This document shows positions 26,189-34,819 of a stretch of DNA of 47,571 bases, piece by piece. A program made the position numbers and the translations under genes. The notes beneath the pieces were generated by a model that was not told where the DNA came from, searched no databases, and saw only the letters and a program-made list of their open reading frames with translations. Source of the DNA: Planctomycetota bacterium. GTDB taxonomy: Bacteria > Planctomycetota > Phycisphaerae > Sedimentisphaerales > Anaerobacaceae. The stretch is from assembly GCA_019456195.1 (NCBI GenBank), contig VRUK01000037.1, positions 1-47,571 of the forward strand. The letters are read 5' to 3'. Each line of letters opens with the position of its first letter. The stretch's first letter is position 1.

Positions 26189-28276
26189 TCAATCATGAAA
26201 CGAAACTTTTCGCACCGAAAAACAGTCGTCCCCTGAAAAAAGTAAATAGCAGTTCTTGCCATCCTTACTCACCCACTTGGTTGGTAAACAGCTTGTTTCC
26301 CCAGGTCCGACATCCCATTGCTGGTTATAATATACAGTCGTCCATGGTCCCCAAGGCTCCGGAGCATCGTAAATGCCGAAGCCACCCTGAAACCGCGGCC
26401 CCCGTTCATCCTTGCTGAATGGAAGAATCTGACACCATAGATACCTTTTAAGACCTGCGTTATAACTAATGCTTGAGCGATAACATTTGCCGGGATTAAT
26501 AAACACAGCCTTCATTTCGCGAATGTTCCTTGTCCACATCGGCTGCCGCCAATCTTTGAGGCCATTAAAGAATTCATAAGCGTTCCGCCAGCGAATCCTG
26601 TCTTTCGGTACCCTCGCCATTACCATCCTGTCCGCCGGTTCGTAGGCACTGTTACTATCGTTCGAATAGATGTAAACAAAATCATCTCTCGCACCGGCGT
26701 AATTCCTGCCAAAATTCAAAAATGTCGGAGCACCAAAACTCGTTGTAAACTTCCAGTCGCACCACTCCCAGCTTTTGCCATGATCTTCAGACCAGGCTAT
26801 CTGCGAATTGCCGGTATTTCTAACCAGCATATAAAGCACACCATCGACACAAATAATCCCACTGGCTTTAGCACCTTCAGCGCCCTGCCCTATTCGTTCG
26901 CCGGTATCAGTGCGAATGTTAACTCCCCGAAAATCAGGTGGCGAGCCTGCAATCTTTGCAATACCAAGGCTCAATTTCTTTTTTGTTTTTGGTTCAAATC
27001 CCCAGCCGTCACCATAAGCTGTGTATTGATTATCATCGTCCGCCCAGGTAATCGGCCAGTTGTCGCTGCCTTTGGCTTTACGCACAATTGAAGAGGCAGG
27101 CTCAAAGTTGGCTTTTATAATCACGCTGCTTCGGGGATAAGGCGGTTCAATTATGGCATCCATTACCGGGTTAAACAGATATTTTTCCAGGCCGCCCCAG
27201 AACCCTTCACCTTTAGAAGGGTTATAAAGATTTGAGCCGTTACGCACGATAATAAGGTCGAGACTGGGTACTACCAAAAGTATCTGGTTGCCGGCCCCTG
27301 CTCCTCCAAAGGCGTCACGGGGTACTTTAGCCCATACTCCGTCAAAATTTGTCCACCACCCTAATCCAGAGCCGGGATTAGGTTCACTCGCAGGCCTGTC
27401 GGGTAAAGGTGTGCCCGCATACTTAACTATCTCTTCGACACACTTTGAATCGATGAGCTGCCTACCCTGCCAGTTACCTTTTCGCAGCATAAGCCGGCCG
27501 ACCCGCGCAACTGCACGGGCACTGTAACTACCCCCGCCCCAGTTGGCAACCAGGTTCAAACCGTTTACTTTGTATGTTTGACCGTATCCGACAGACCATT
27601 CATCATCCTTCACACCAATGGGACGCATAATCCGTTCCCGCAGTAGTGTCCTCACATCGGTATGCTCTGTACCTTGCAAACTGGCGGTGACGGCATAGGA
27701 AAGCATTGCCATGCCAGGATTGCTGTAAGCGAACTTTGTCCCGGGCGGGGAAATTATTGGGGCTTTATCTCGGGAGACAGTGAAAGGATCCGGGTCTTTC
27801 TTCCAAAATTTACCCTTCCACCCCGGCAATTCAAAATGAGGAATCTCGTCCTGCTCAGCATCTTCAATGCCTGAGGAATGTGTCGCTAAGTGACGAATAG
27901 TAATTTTTGATTTCTTTGAATTTCCCTTCCATTCTGGAATATATTTACATGCCGGTTCATCTATGCTGAGCCGCCCATCGTTTAGAGCAAACATTAGAGA
28001 GACGCCGCCTACTAATGATTTAGCAAGTGAAGCGGTGTAATGACGCTTTGTCGGACTCTGGCCCGAGGCATACCATTCAAATACGATTTTGTCATTTCTG
28101 ATAACCAGGAACGTCTTTGTGCCTTTTATAGCAAGGGTATCTTTTGCTGCATCAAGCTTCTCGGACGACATGCCCTCGCTTTCAGGCGGTGCTGTTTTCC
28201 ATTCAAAATCTGTATGCCCTGCAAATACGAATTGAGAAAAATAAGTGATTACCAGCAAGCTTGAAATTATTCTCAT
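26189..28276 (-). CDS. Secreted beta-lactamase-fold serine hydrolase fused to a DUF4185-like propeller
   Basis: 695-residue exported protein: signal peptide (MRIISSLLVITYFSQFVFAG), class C beta-lactamase/esterase-like domain (about 25-380), and a second domain (about 390-690) resembling DUF4185 propellers (NWPITWADDDNQYTAYGDGW, shown in part). The SxxK motif is SLAK (Ser83, Lys86), the Tyr motif YSN (184-186), and the third motif position reads GGAGAGNQ instead of KTG or HxG. It may be an esterase, D-amino peptidase or glycan-associated hydrolase; antibiotic resistance is not implied. A strong GAGGGGGG ribosome site precedes the ATG. A 14-bp inverted repeat lies about 210 bp upstream. Confidence 0.88.
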   Translation of the reverse strand: MRIISSLLVITYFSQFVFAGHTDFEWKTAPPESEGMSSEKLDAAKDTLAIKGTKTFLVIRNDKIVFEWYASGQSPTKRHYTASLAKSLVGGVSLMFALNDGRLSIDEPACKYIPEWKGNSKKSKITIRHLATHSSGIEDAEQDEIPHFELPGWKGKFWKKDPDPFTVSRDKAPIISPPGTKFAYSNPGMAMLSYAVTASLQGTEHTDVRTLLRERIMRPIGVKDDEWSVGYGQTYKVNGLNLVANWGGGSYSARAVARVGRLMLRKGNWQGRQLIDSKCVEEIVKYAGTPLPDRPASEPNPGSGLGWWTNFDGVWAKVPRDAFGGAGAGNQILLVVPSLDLIIVRNGSNLYNPSKGEGFWGGLEKYLFNPVMDAIIEPPYPRSSVIIKANFEPASSIVRKAKGSDNWPITWADDDNQYTAYGDGWGFEPKTKKKLSLGIAKIAGSPPDFRGVNIRTDTGERIGQGAEGAKASGIICVDGVLYMLVRNTGNSQIAWSEDHGKSWEWCDWKFTTSFGAPTFLNFGRNYAGARDDFVYIYSNDSNSAYEPADRMVMARVPKDRIRWRNAYEFFNGLKDWRQPMWTRNIREMKAVFINPGKCYRSSISYNAGLKRYLWCQILPFSKDERGPRFQGGFGIYDAPEPWGPWTTVYYNQQWDVGPGETSCLPTKWVSKDGKNCYLLFSGDDCFSVRKVSFHD

Positions 28277-28486
28277 TGAAATGCCCCCCTCTTAATTTTC
28301 ACTGATACTGAATGCAGACCTGACATTTCTTCCAGCCAATATGATGAAGATTAACTGATTTCTTACTTTCGGCTCATTCATGACGATAAGAAAGTCCTCA
28401 ATAATCAATCGTTAATTAGTATCCTCCAGCGTTACCGGCCTGCTCTGATGAGATATGAAATACGAAAGATAAGATATTAAATACAC

Positions 28487-28525
28487 TGCACAATATGCAA
28501 AGTATAACATATTGCATATTGTGCA
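28487..28525. repeat. Perfect 14-bp inverted repeat
   Basis: TGCACAATATGCAA (28487-28500) and TTGCATATTGTGCA (28512-28525) separated by 11 bp. It lies between the small-basic-protein gene and the beta-lactamase-fold gene, both on the minus strand. No U-tract follows on either strand, so it is not a standard terminator; it could be an operator, a transcript-processing hairpin or a remnant of a small mobile repeat. Confidence 0.85.
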
Positions 28526-28556
28526 TGAGATACGTATTGCAATGCTAACTTTCTTT

Positions 28557-28799
28557 TCATTCGGCTTTTGGTGTTTCATCTCCGGCGACTGCTTCAGTTT
28601 CGGCCTCTTTATCGATATCATCTTTGTCTTTTCGACCGGCGTGACTCTTGCGATGAGCAACCTTCGGCAGACCCAGTAAAGAATCACCCTCAGACCATCG
28701 CTCTTCCTCTATTAGCTGTTCAACACGTTCGGCACGTGACAGAACGTTTCGGTGTCTGCTCAAGGCTCCTTTGATTTTTAAAGAACGATCTATAGACAT
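28557..28799 (-). CDS. PVC-type small basic protein (TIGR04137-like)
   Basis: 80-residue protein beginning MSIDRSLKIKGALSRHRNVL, followed by SRAERVEQL and LLGLPKVAHRKSH, which matches the small basic protein family I know from Chlamydiae, Verrucomicrobia and Planctomycetes (TIGR04137). The family has no proven function; a ribosome- or RNA-associated role has been suggested by its basic character. Here an acidic C-terminal tail of about 20 residues extends the usual 60-65 residue core. AGGAGA lies eight bases before the ATG. It lies 34 bp downstream of the SPOR-like membrane protein gene, so the two are likely cotranscribed. Confidence 0.85.
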   Translation of the reverse strand: MSIDRSLKIKGALSRHRNVLSRAERVEQLIEEERWSEGDSLLGLPKVAHRKSHAGRKDKDDIDKEAETEAVAGDETPKAE

Positions 28800-28833
28800 T
28801 AAAATTTTCTCCTAATACTATTTTACCTTAAAT

Positions 28834-29634
28834 TTACTTTACTTTTTTGCCGTAGGCATCACTAAAAAAATGCGTTGCAAAAGTTTCATAATTTGGAGGA
28901 GCTTGACCTTTATATTTTGCTCCTACCCTGATAATTTCCTGCAATGCTTTGTATCCATCTGTACCGGACGTTTTCGTGCTATTATATCTATTTTTTGTTT
29001 GCAAAAAGAAATTGCCCTTTTCCAGTACAATTTCAGTTTCGATGCCATACTCGGCAAAATGCGCCCGAACAGGTCGCAAATCTTCTTTCGCTCCCCACTG
29101 TTGTATTACAATTACATTGTTGCCCGTCGATTTAGGCGTAACCGGCTGGGCCGGTTCTGGTTCTTCAATTGTCAGTAAAGTACTTTCTTCTTCGTCAGCC
29201 GGAGCAGGCGGTTCTATGACATTGGTTACTTCCTGCTGCTCTATCTGTTTTTCCTGAATAGTTGGCTCCATAACATTTTTAGCTGGCTCGTTTGGATTAC
29301 TATCGGTTAAATACTGACCGAGCCGAAAGGCTGCCACAATCAACAAAACAGAAACCAGTACTAACGCAACACCAAGTTGATACGGCATAGAGAATTCAAC
29401 TCTACCGACATTGAACTGAACAACTCTTGGCTTTCTCCACCATTTTGCTGCGGTTTTAGATGTTTCTACATCTGCTGCAGACTTATTGTTCGTAACCGGC
29501 TCATCTTTTCTGGGGACCGGCTTTTTCGGGCGCATTTTCTTCAAAGTCCGGCCGAAACCGGGCTTATTGCGAGCCTTGCTCATTACCTCATAAAGAGCCT
29601 TTTTGCCTCGTTTCCGCGCCATAGCCGAATCCAT
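28834..29634 (-). CDS. Membrane protein with SPOR-like C-terminus
   Basis: 266 residues: basic cytoplasmic N-terminus (ARKRGKKALYEVMSKAR), one transmembrane helix (about 86-103, YQLGVALVLVSVLLIVAA), a Glu/Pro-rich periplasmic linker and a C-terminal domain (NVIVIQQWGAKEDLRPVRAHF, quoted in part, then GIETEIVLEKGNFFLQT) with the pattern of SPOR peptidoglycan-binding domains. The N-terminal motif recurs in planctomycete proteins I have seen, but no function is established. ATG at 29634 or at codon 5 (29622) may be the start; neither has a clear ribosome site. Probably a cell-envelope protein. Confidence 0.75.
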   Translation of the reverse strand: MDSAMARKRGKKALYEVMSKARNKPGFGRTLKKMRPKKPVPRKDEPVTNNKSAADVETSKTAAKWWRKPRVVQFNVGRVEFSMPYQLGVALVLVSVLLIVAAFRLGQYLTDSNPNEPAKNVMEPTIQEKQIEQQEVTNVIEPPAPADEEESTLLTIEEPEPAQPVTPKSTGNNVIVIQQWGAKEDLRPVRAHFAEYGIETEIVLEKGNFFLQTKNRYNSTKTSGTDGYKALQEIIRVGAKYKGQAPPNYETFATHFFSDAYGKKVK

Positions 29635-29807
29635 TCTATTTTACAACACGTACATTAAACCATTATTATATCGGCATAAGTTAAAAAAACAAGCCAATAT
29701 CAGATAATAAATCGTCCAATATCTATAATATTTCTATCCGGATTTCAATTATAAACTATTAATATTTTTGAAAGTACAATAAGGAACAACAAATTGCCGG
29801 GATCTAT

Positions 29808-29838
29808 AAAAAAAAGGCCGCTTTTCAAAGCGGCCTTT
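29808..29838 (-). terminator. Rho-independent terminator after the XerC/D gene
   Basis: On the minus strand AAAGGCCGCTTT and AAAGCGGCCTTT form a long GC-rich stem with a two-base loop, followed by eight T. It lies 26 bp beyond the recombinase stop codon. Confidence 0.92.
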
Positions 29839-29863
29839 GGATTCACCATTAATAATACAAAGC

Positions 29864-30892
29864 TTAGTAGTCGCTCGTTTCCTGATGCTCACCATTGTCG
29901 CCACTTCGTGGATGAGCGTTTTCATAGACGTCTTTGAGCTTGGTTGTCGTAAGATGTGTGTAAATCTGGGTTGTTGACAGGGACTGATGACCGAGCAGTT
30001 CCTGGACACTCCTTAAATCCGCACCGTTGTTTAACATATGCGTTGCGAAACTATGACGCAGAGTATGCGGGCTGATAGCCGGATCCAGCCCGGCCATTTT
30101 GAGATATTTGTCCATCTTGCGACGAACACTACGAGTACTGAGTCGTCTTCCATGCTTATTCACGAAAAGAACTTTAGAGTCAAAATTAATATTGTTTTGT
30201 GCTCGTTTATTCCTGTACTCCATATAATGCTGAATGACCTGCAAGGCGGATGAGCCGATAGGTGCGATTCTTTCCTTTTTGCCTTTGCCTCTGACATGCA
30301 CCACCTCGCCCATGAAGTCTATGTCATCCATATTTAGTGCCACAAGCTCGCTGACTCTTATGCCGGTACTGTACAATGTCTCCATGATTGCTCTGTCTCT
30401 GGCGCCCAGCCAATTGTCGAGCGATGGAGTATTAAGTAATTTCTTTACTTCTTCATAATCAAGAAAACGCGGCAGCTTCTTATCCTGTTTGGGAGTCCTG
30501 ACAGGTATAACCGGATTGGAGGTGAGCTGGTTTCTTTTAACAAGAAATTTATAAAAGCTTCGCAGGGTGGCCAGCTTTCGAGCTATTGTTGCTTTGGAAT
30601 ACTCTTTCTCATTGAGAAAAGCAAGATATGCTCTTACAGCATCTGTTCCTGCAGAAAGGAGTAACTCGTCGATTTTCGGCTTAACTGCAATTGCAACGGC
30701 AGTAGCCGAACCTCCCTGATGACCGGACTGTGAAATCGGTTCCGTATCCAGATGGCTGCTCTCGGAAGTGTTCAAGAGAAACTCACTGAATTGTGCCAGG
30801 TCGGCGCCGTAACACTTGGCTGTGTGTTCAGAGAAACGCCTTTCATACTTCAAGTAATCTAAGAAATGCTGGATGGTTGTGCGGTCTTCCAT
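29864..30892 (-). CDS. xerC: Tyrosine recombinase XerC/XerD type
   Basis: Site-specific recombinase that resolves chromosome dimers. N-terminal SAM-like DNA-binding domain (about 1-125), catalytic domain after it. Catalytic residues are Arg179 (TGIRVSEL), a lysine of RGKGKKER (203-206), His276 and Arg279 (HTLRHSFATH), His302 (LLGHQ) and Tyr311 (QIYTH), so it should be active. At 342 residues it is about 40 longer than usual; the excess is a Ser/Gly-rich insertion around residues 42-72 in the N-terminal domain. XerC and XerD cannot be told apart here. There is no sign of an integrated element around it, so a housekeeping role is likelier than a phage integrase. Confidence 0.92.
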   Translation of the reverse strand: MEDRTTIQHFLDYLKYERRFSEHTAKCYGADLAQFSEFLLNTSESSHLDTEPISQSGHQGGSATAVAIAVKPKIDELLLSAGTDAVRAYLAFLNEKEYSKATIARKLATLRSFYKFLVKRNQLTSNPVIPVRTPKQDKKLPRFLDYEEVKKLLNTPSLDNWLGARDRAIMETLYSTGIRVSELVALNMDDIDFMGEVVHVRGKGKKERIAPIGSSALQVIQHYMEYRNKRAQNNINFDSKVLFVNKHGRRLSTRSVRRKMDKYLKMAGLDPAISPHTLRHSFATHMLNNGADLRSVQELLGHQSLSTTQIYTHLTTTKLKDVYENAHPRSGDNGEHQETSDY

Positions 30893-30985
30893 AATTTACC
30901 TACCTGTTCAATTTATCGAGGGTTTTCTTAACATTCTAAAATCACACGATTGTTTTGGTTCATATCTTGACAGAAGTTACCGAGA

Positions 30986-31225
30986 TTATTTCGCATGAAT
31001 CTGGGCATCTGTATTTTCGTCTAAGAGTTCATCCGCCTGGCCAATAAGCGACTGTGTCAGTTTGAAACTCAGCACTGCTGCATCAAACCAATCGAAGTCT
31101 GTACGCTTATCCTTTGCCTGTACAATTAAAGCATCCAGAAGTTCATCTTCGCAACCGTTATCGTAGCGGAATATAAACTTCTCTACTCCCTTATTCAAAA
31201 CGAGTTGTCGCTTCATTTTTTTCAT
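30986..31225 (-). CDS. Small hypothetical protein (79 aa)
   Basis: Not assigned to a family. ATG at 31225 (MKKMKRQLVL) was preferred to the TTG seven codons upstream. The sequence is soluble: a basic N-terminus, then FIFRYDNGCEDELLDALI and a FDWFDAAVLSFKLTQSL segment predicted to be helical. It lies about 90 bp upstream of the recombinase gene on the same strand. Confidence 0.6.
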   Translation of the reverse strand: MKKMKRQLVLNKGVEKFIFRYDNGCEDELLDALIVQAKDKRTDFDWFDAAVLSFKLTQSLIGQADELLDENTDAQIHAK

Positions 31226-31500
31226 AAGAACAGCTTTAAAGTTCAAGCGAAATCGGTTAACTAATACAGTCAGTTAATTACTTGTTATAAACACTTATGT
31301 TTTTTATCGGCCTAAAATGAACTAACTAAAGCTTAAAATTCAAATTTCTTTAATAAAGGTGATAAAATCGATACTCTGGGAAACATTACAACGCTTTTAT
31401 CGGCCAATAAGACCACCGGCTTTACAAAATGAATGGGAATGTTGGTAGATTGATGATAAATTTATTTTATCAGACTAACTTGGCGAGGAGAGATTTGCTC

Positions 31501-32433
31501 TTAATTGACCTTGAAGAAGATTATTCCGTCTTTTTGCTTGGAGTGAATAAGACCCTGGTGCTGGAGGTCTCTGATATATTTCATTGATTCGTTGCGGTCG
31601 ATACCCAGGCCTGAGGATATGTCATCAAGTGAGCAAGGCCTGCGTTTCAGTATTGATAATACGTTATCAGCCTTATTTTTAGAAAATTTCAGATGATGGA
31701 GTGTGGAAAAGTCAGCAATAATTTCACATTGTGGGCCTAATTGGGCGGCTATAGTACAGAGTGTTTCGATATCCAAACGCTTGAGATTGGGCTCTGCTGT
31801 CGGGCGCACGGCCGTATTAAGCTGAACTTTGTCCGGCCGGATGCGATCTATGGCATTTCTGATTTTGGCAATTTGGTCGGATTTTGTATTGAGATTTTCG
31901 ACAAAAAACACTTCAAGCCATATCTGGCCGGAAAATTCATCTCTGAATGAACTTAACCCGGAAATCATGTTTTCAATGTTAATATCACGGTGTGGGCGAT
32001 TTACTTTCTGGAAGGTTTCTGCATCACCAGCGTCTAGTGAAGGCATCACTACATCAGCTTTTGCGCAATCGACGCGAACATCCTCTTTATAAAAAAGTGT
32101 GCCGTTTGTTAAAATAGCCACGGGAATATCAGTAATTTTCTTTATGCCTTCTATAAGTTTCCCGAGTTGTAAATTCAATGTCGGCTCGCCGGAACCTGCG
32201 ATAGTGATAAACTCACTTGTTAAACCTTTGGATAAAATCTCTTTTAATTCCGATAAAATAGGTTCAACGGGGCCATAGTTACTTCGTTCTATGGTCAAAT
32301 CGGTGGATTTGCCGAGCTGGCAGTATATGCAATCGAGCGTACAGACCTTGAACGGTACGATATCAACACCGTAACTTAATCCCAATCTTCGTGAAGGCAC
32401 CGGCCCATAGAAATGTTTTTTCTCGTCAGACAT
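31501..32433 (-). CDS. Radical SAM protein (COG0731-like) with C-terminal winged helix
   Basis: 310 residues. The 4Fe-4S/SAM motif is CTLDCIYC with Cys31, Cys35 and Cys38, preceded by the family-typical GPVPSRRLGLSYGVDIVPF. Later strands include ITIAGSGEPTLN (the GEP-like SAM-binding motif) and AILTNGTLF. The last ~65 residues look like a winged-helix domain (LSILKRRPCSLDDISSGLGI). The reaction is unknown. The ATG at 32433 lies four bases after the kdsA stop; the frame is open further upstream from a TTG but would overlap kdsA. Confidence 0.88.
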   Translation of the reverse strand: MSDEKKHFYGPVPSRRLGLSYGVDIVPFKVCTLDCIYCQLGKSTDLTIERSNYGPVEPILSELKEILSKGLTSEFITIAGSGEPTLNLQLGKLIEGIKKITDIPVAILTNGTLFYKEDVRVDCAKADVVMPSLDAGDAETFQKVNRPHRDINIENMISGLSSFRDEFSGQIWLEVFFVENLNTKSDQIAKIRNAIDRIRPDKVQLNTAVRPTAEPNLKRLDIETLCTIAAQLGPQCEIIADFSTLHHLKFSKNKADNVLSILKRRPCSLDDISSGLGIDRNESMKYIRDLQHQGLIHSKQKDGIIFFKVN

Positions 32434-32437
32434 ATTT

Positions 32438-33253
32438 TTATCCGCGTATGACCTCAAATATATTTTTACATATTTTCAATAAGTCTTCGAGCCAGTCTAT
32501 CGGCATGATACAAGCGGCATCTGATTTTGACTTTTCCGGCTCTGTATGGACTTCGATAAAAAGGCCGTTTGCGCCTGCTGCGATTGCCGCTTTGGCAAGT
32601 ATCGGCGCCATTTCCCGTCGGCCTGCACTGGCATTGCCGAGCCCCCCCGGCTGCTGAGTGCTATGGGTGGCATCAAAAATGACCGGATAGCCGAGATTTT
32701 TCATTTGTTCAATAGCTGTCATATCATTGACCAGCCGATTATAGCCGAAGAATGTGCCCCGCTCTGTGAGTGATATTTTGTCGTTGCCGCAGGTACGAAT
32801 CTTTTCAACTGCGTTTTTCATCTCTTCGGGTGAGAGGAATTGCCCTTTCTTTATATTTACCGGTTTACCTGTTCGCGCACAGGCGCAAAGTAAATCAGTC
32901 TGCCTGCATAAAAAAGCTGGAATCTGAAGGCAATCCACAGCCTCCCCTGCCACTGCTGCCTGTGAGGGATCGTGAACATCGGTCATAATGGGCAGGTTGG
33001 TCTTCTCTCGCACGGCTGCAAGAACCTCCAGTCCCTTTTTCATACCGGGACCGCGAAAGCTGTGCAGGCTGGAGCGATTGGCTTTGTCAAAGCTTGCCTT
33101 GAAAATTATTCCAACATCGGTCTTTGCACTAATATCGACAAGTCTGTTGGCAATATCCAAACAGCAGGTTTCACTTTCAATAACACAAGGCCCTGCCATT
33201 ACGAATAAGGGAGTATCCAAACCAATTTCAACCTTGCCGATTTTGAAGTCCAT
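32438..33253 (-). CDS. kdsA: 3-deoxy-D-manno-octulosonate 8-phosphate synthase
   Basis: Condenses phosphoenolpyruvate with arabinose-5-phosphate to KDO-8-phosphate, for lipopolysaccharide inner core. The ATG at 33253 follows an AAAGGA site; an upstream TTG was rejected. Family motifs are FKASFDKANRSS, DVHDPSQ, GTFFGYNRLVNDM, DATHSTQQPG, and IEVHTEPEKSKSDA. Residue Cys23 in GPCVIES (Asn in the E. coli enzyme) marks the metal-dependent class. 271 residues is normal. Evidence for an LPS-bearing outer membrane. Confidence 0.96.
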   Translation of the reverse strand: MDFKIGKVEIGLDTPLFVMAGPCVIESETCCLDIANRLVDISAKTDVGIIFKASFDKANRSSLHSFRGPGMKKGLEVLAAVREKTNLPIMTDVHDPSQAAVAGEAVDCLQIPAFLCRQTDLLCACARTGKPVNIKKGQFLSPEEMKNAVEKIRTCGNDKISLTERGTFFGYNRLVNDMTAIEQMKNLGYPVIFDATHSTQQPGGLGNASAGRREMAPILAKAAIAAGANGLFIEVHTEPEKSKSDAACIMPIDWLEDLLKICKNIFEVIRG

Positions 33254-33298
33254 TTTATTATTTCCTTTAACCAACAACTCGAGTGTGCATCTTTTATT

Positions 33299-34243
33299 TT
33301 ATCCTATGGCTCTAATTATTCTTGTTCTTATTCCTGCGGGTTTTGCGTTTTCTGGCACAATACAATTGACCGCATGAGGTATTACCTTGATATGTACCGG
33401 TAATGAAGGCCCGGGATCGCCATCAATTTCAGTCATTACTGAATCAGTATTGGAGCTTACAAGGATGCTCTTCCCCTGCCGATAAATAACGTCACCGGCT
33501 TTAGCATGTTGCTTCAAAACAGTCATCATTGAATGTTTAGCCAGACGAACCTTGGATCCGCATTTATAAATGCACACGTCAAGTAAACCATCTCCGTAAT
33601 CGGCATAACGCAATATCTGAATACCTACGGCATATCTCGAAATGTTTCCGACAAAAACCAGGCTGGGGCCGTTGAAAATATCTTCTCCGTCAATCTCTAC
33701 TTTCATTGGATTGAATTTGTAGTTCCAGAATGTTCGCCACATTGGCCAGAAGTAATCGAAGTGGTCTATGTGTCCCTTACGCTGCTCGCTGACTCGATTA
33801 ACTACCTGGCCGTCAAATCCAAAGCCGGCTATCGTAGTAAAACATTTCCCATTTGCACTTCCCAGGTCCAGAGGCCGAATGTATTCTGCTTCAAATGCTC
33901 TTATTATCGTTTTCGGTCTTTCATCGAATCCAAATTCATTTGCCAGAAGATTTTCCGTTCCATGGGGAACTATCAGCAACGGCTTGTCGCTGCCTTCCAG
34001 TCCCTGCGCGACCTCTCTGACCGTACCGTCACCACCGACGGCGACAATCATCGCACAGTCGTAATCAATCGACACGTTGGCCGCTAATTCGCGGGCGTGT
34101 TTCAAAGAAGTAGTCAGATATACTCTTACGTCAAAACCTTTTTTGAGAAGGTATTGTCTAAATCGGCGTCCGAGTAATTTGTTGCTGCTGGCGCCGGATT
34201 TGGGATTTACAATATAAGCAATATAACCATCTTCCGGTTTCAT
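33299..34243 (-). CDS. Diacylglycerol kinase family lipid kinase
   Basis: 314 residues with the DAGK catalytic fold: VNPKSGASS at the N-terminus, the nucleotide-binding VAVGGDGTVREVAQGL (GGDGT at 70-74), and PHGTENLLANEF, the PxGTxN-type motif. The C-terminal half has the usual beta-sandwich (VEIDGEDIFNGPSLVFVGN shown in part, EIDGDPG). The lipid acceptor (diacylglycerol, sphingoid base or other) is unknown. It lies 45 bp upstream of kdsA, same strand, suggesting a lipid/envelope cluster. Confidence 0.92.
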   Translation of the reverse strand: MKPEDGYIAYIVNPKSGASSNKLLGRRFRQYLLKKGFDVRVYLTTSLKHARELAANVSIDYDCAMIVAVGGDGTVREVAQGLEGSDKPLLIVPHGTENLLANEFGFDERPKTIIRAFEAEYIRPLDLGSANGKCFTTIAGFGFDGQVVNRVSEQRKGHIDHFDYFWPMWRTFWNYKFNPMKVEIDGEDIFNGPSLVFVGNISRYAVGIQILRYADYGDGLLDVCIYKCGSKVRLAKHSMMTVLKQHAKAGDVIYRQGKSILVSSNTDSVMTEIDGDPGPSLPVHIKVIPHAVNCIVPENAKPAGIRTRIIRAIG

Positions 34244-34282
34244 GATTGTGGCTTTGGACTTTTTAACAAAAACAACTTTACC

Positions 34283-34819
34283 TTATTTGCCGGACTGTTG
34301 TTGCTGCTCCTTCAATAAGGACGCGTAACTTTTTGAGATATGAGACAGGTCAGTCAGTCCCAGGCTATTTTGAACATTAGATATATTTTCTTCGTCGGGT
34401 CCTTCTATTTCCACAAAATCACCTAACAGCGGTAACTGGTCTAAAGCAACTTCGCAATTACAAAAAAGCCAAAGGCGACGTTTTTTTTCAACAATCAAAA
34501 CCTGTCCATACCCTAATGCCATGAGTAGTTTATGGATTGAATCAGCATCATTTATTTCAGATTCTATCTCCTGTCTTTTTTTAAAGTTGCTTTTTTCTTT
34601 GGCGCCTTTATAAGTTAAAAAACAACTCTCGCTCTTTTCAACTATCTGCTTCCGTAAACGGAGGCATTGGTCGGTTTTAGTTAATGTTGCATTTACATCG
34701 TCAAAAATATAATCGGTCTGTAACTGCTCGCCTAAAAACCTGGCGCCAAGTTCGCCAAGCTTATGTTCTATTTCCAACAGCGAATCGACCTTTAGTTTTG
34801 CTTCGATTTCTGTACACAT
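34283..34819 (-). CDS. CYTH-domain protein (CyaB/thiamine-triphosphatase type)
   Basis: 178-residue triphosphate tunnel metalloenzyme. The signature ExExK is EIEAK (Glu4, Glu6, Lys8); further tunnel residues are in CLRLRKQ, LTYKGAK, EIESEI and VEIEGP. Possible reactions are adenylate cyclase class IV, thiamine triphosphatase or tripolyphosphatase. Its ATG follows the leuS stop codon with no gap, so it is translationally linked to leuS. It belongs to the same structural superfamily as the VTC domain at 41135-41980. Confidence 0.88.
   Translation of the reverse strand: MCTEIEAKLKVDSLLEIEHKLGELGARFLGEQLQTDYIFDDVNATLTKTDQCLRLRKQIVEKSESCFLTYKGAKEKSNFKKRQEIESEINDADSIHKLLMALGYGQVLIVEKKRRLWLFCNCEVALDQLPLLGDFVEIEGPDEENISNVQNSLGLTDLSHISKSYASLLKEQQQQSGK

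Noticed and set aside
29864..30892. Tyrosine recombinase as a sign of an integrated element
   Set aside because: Neighbours are housekeeping-type and there are no phage or conjugation genes; it matches chromosomal XerC/D.
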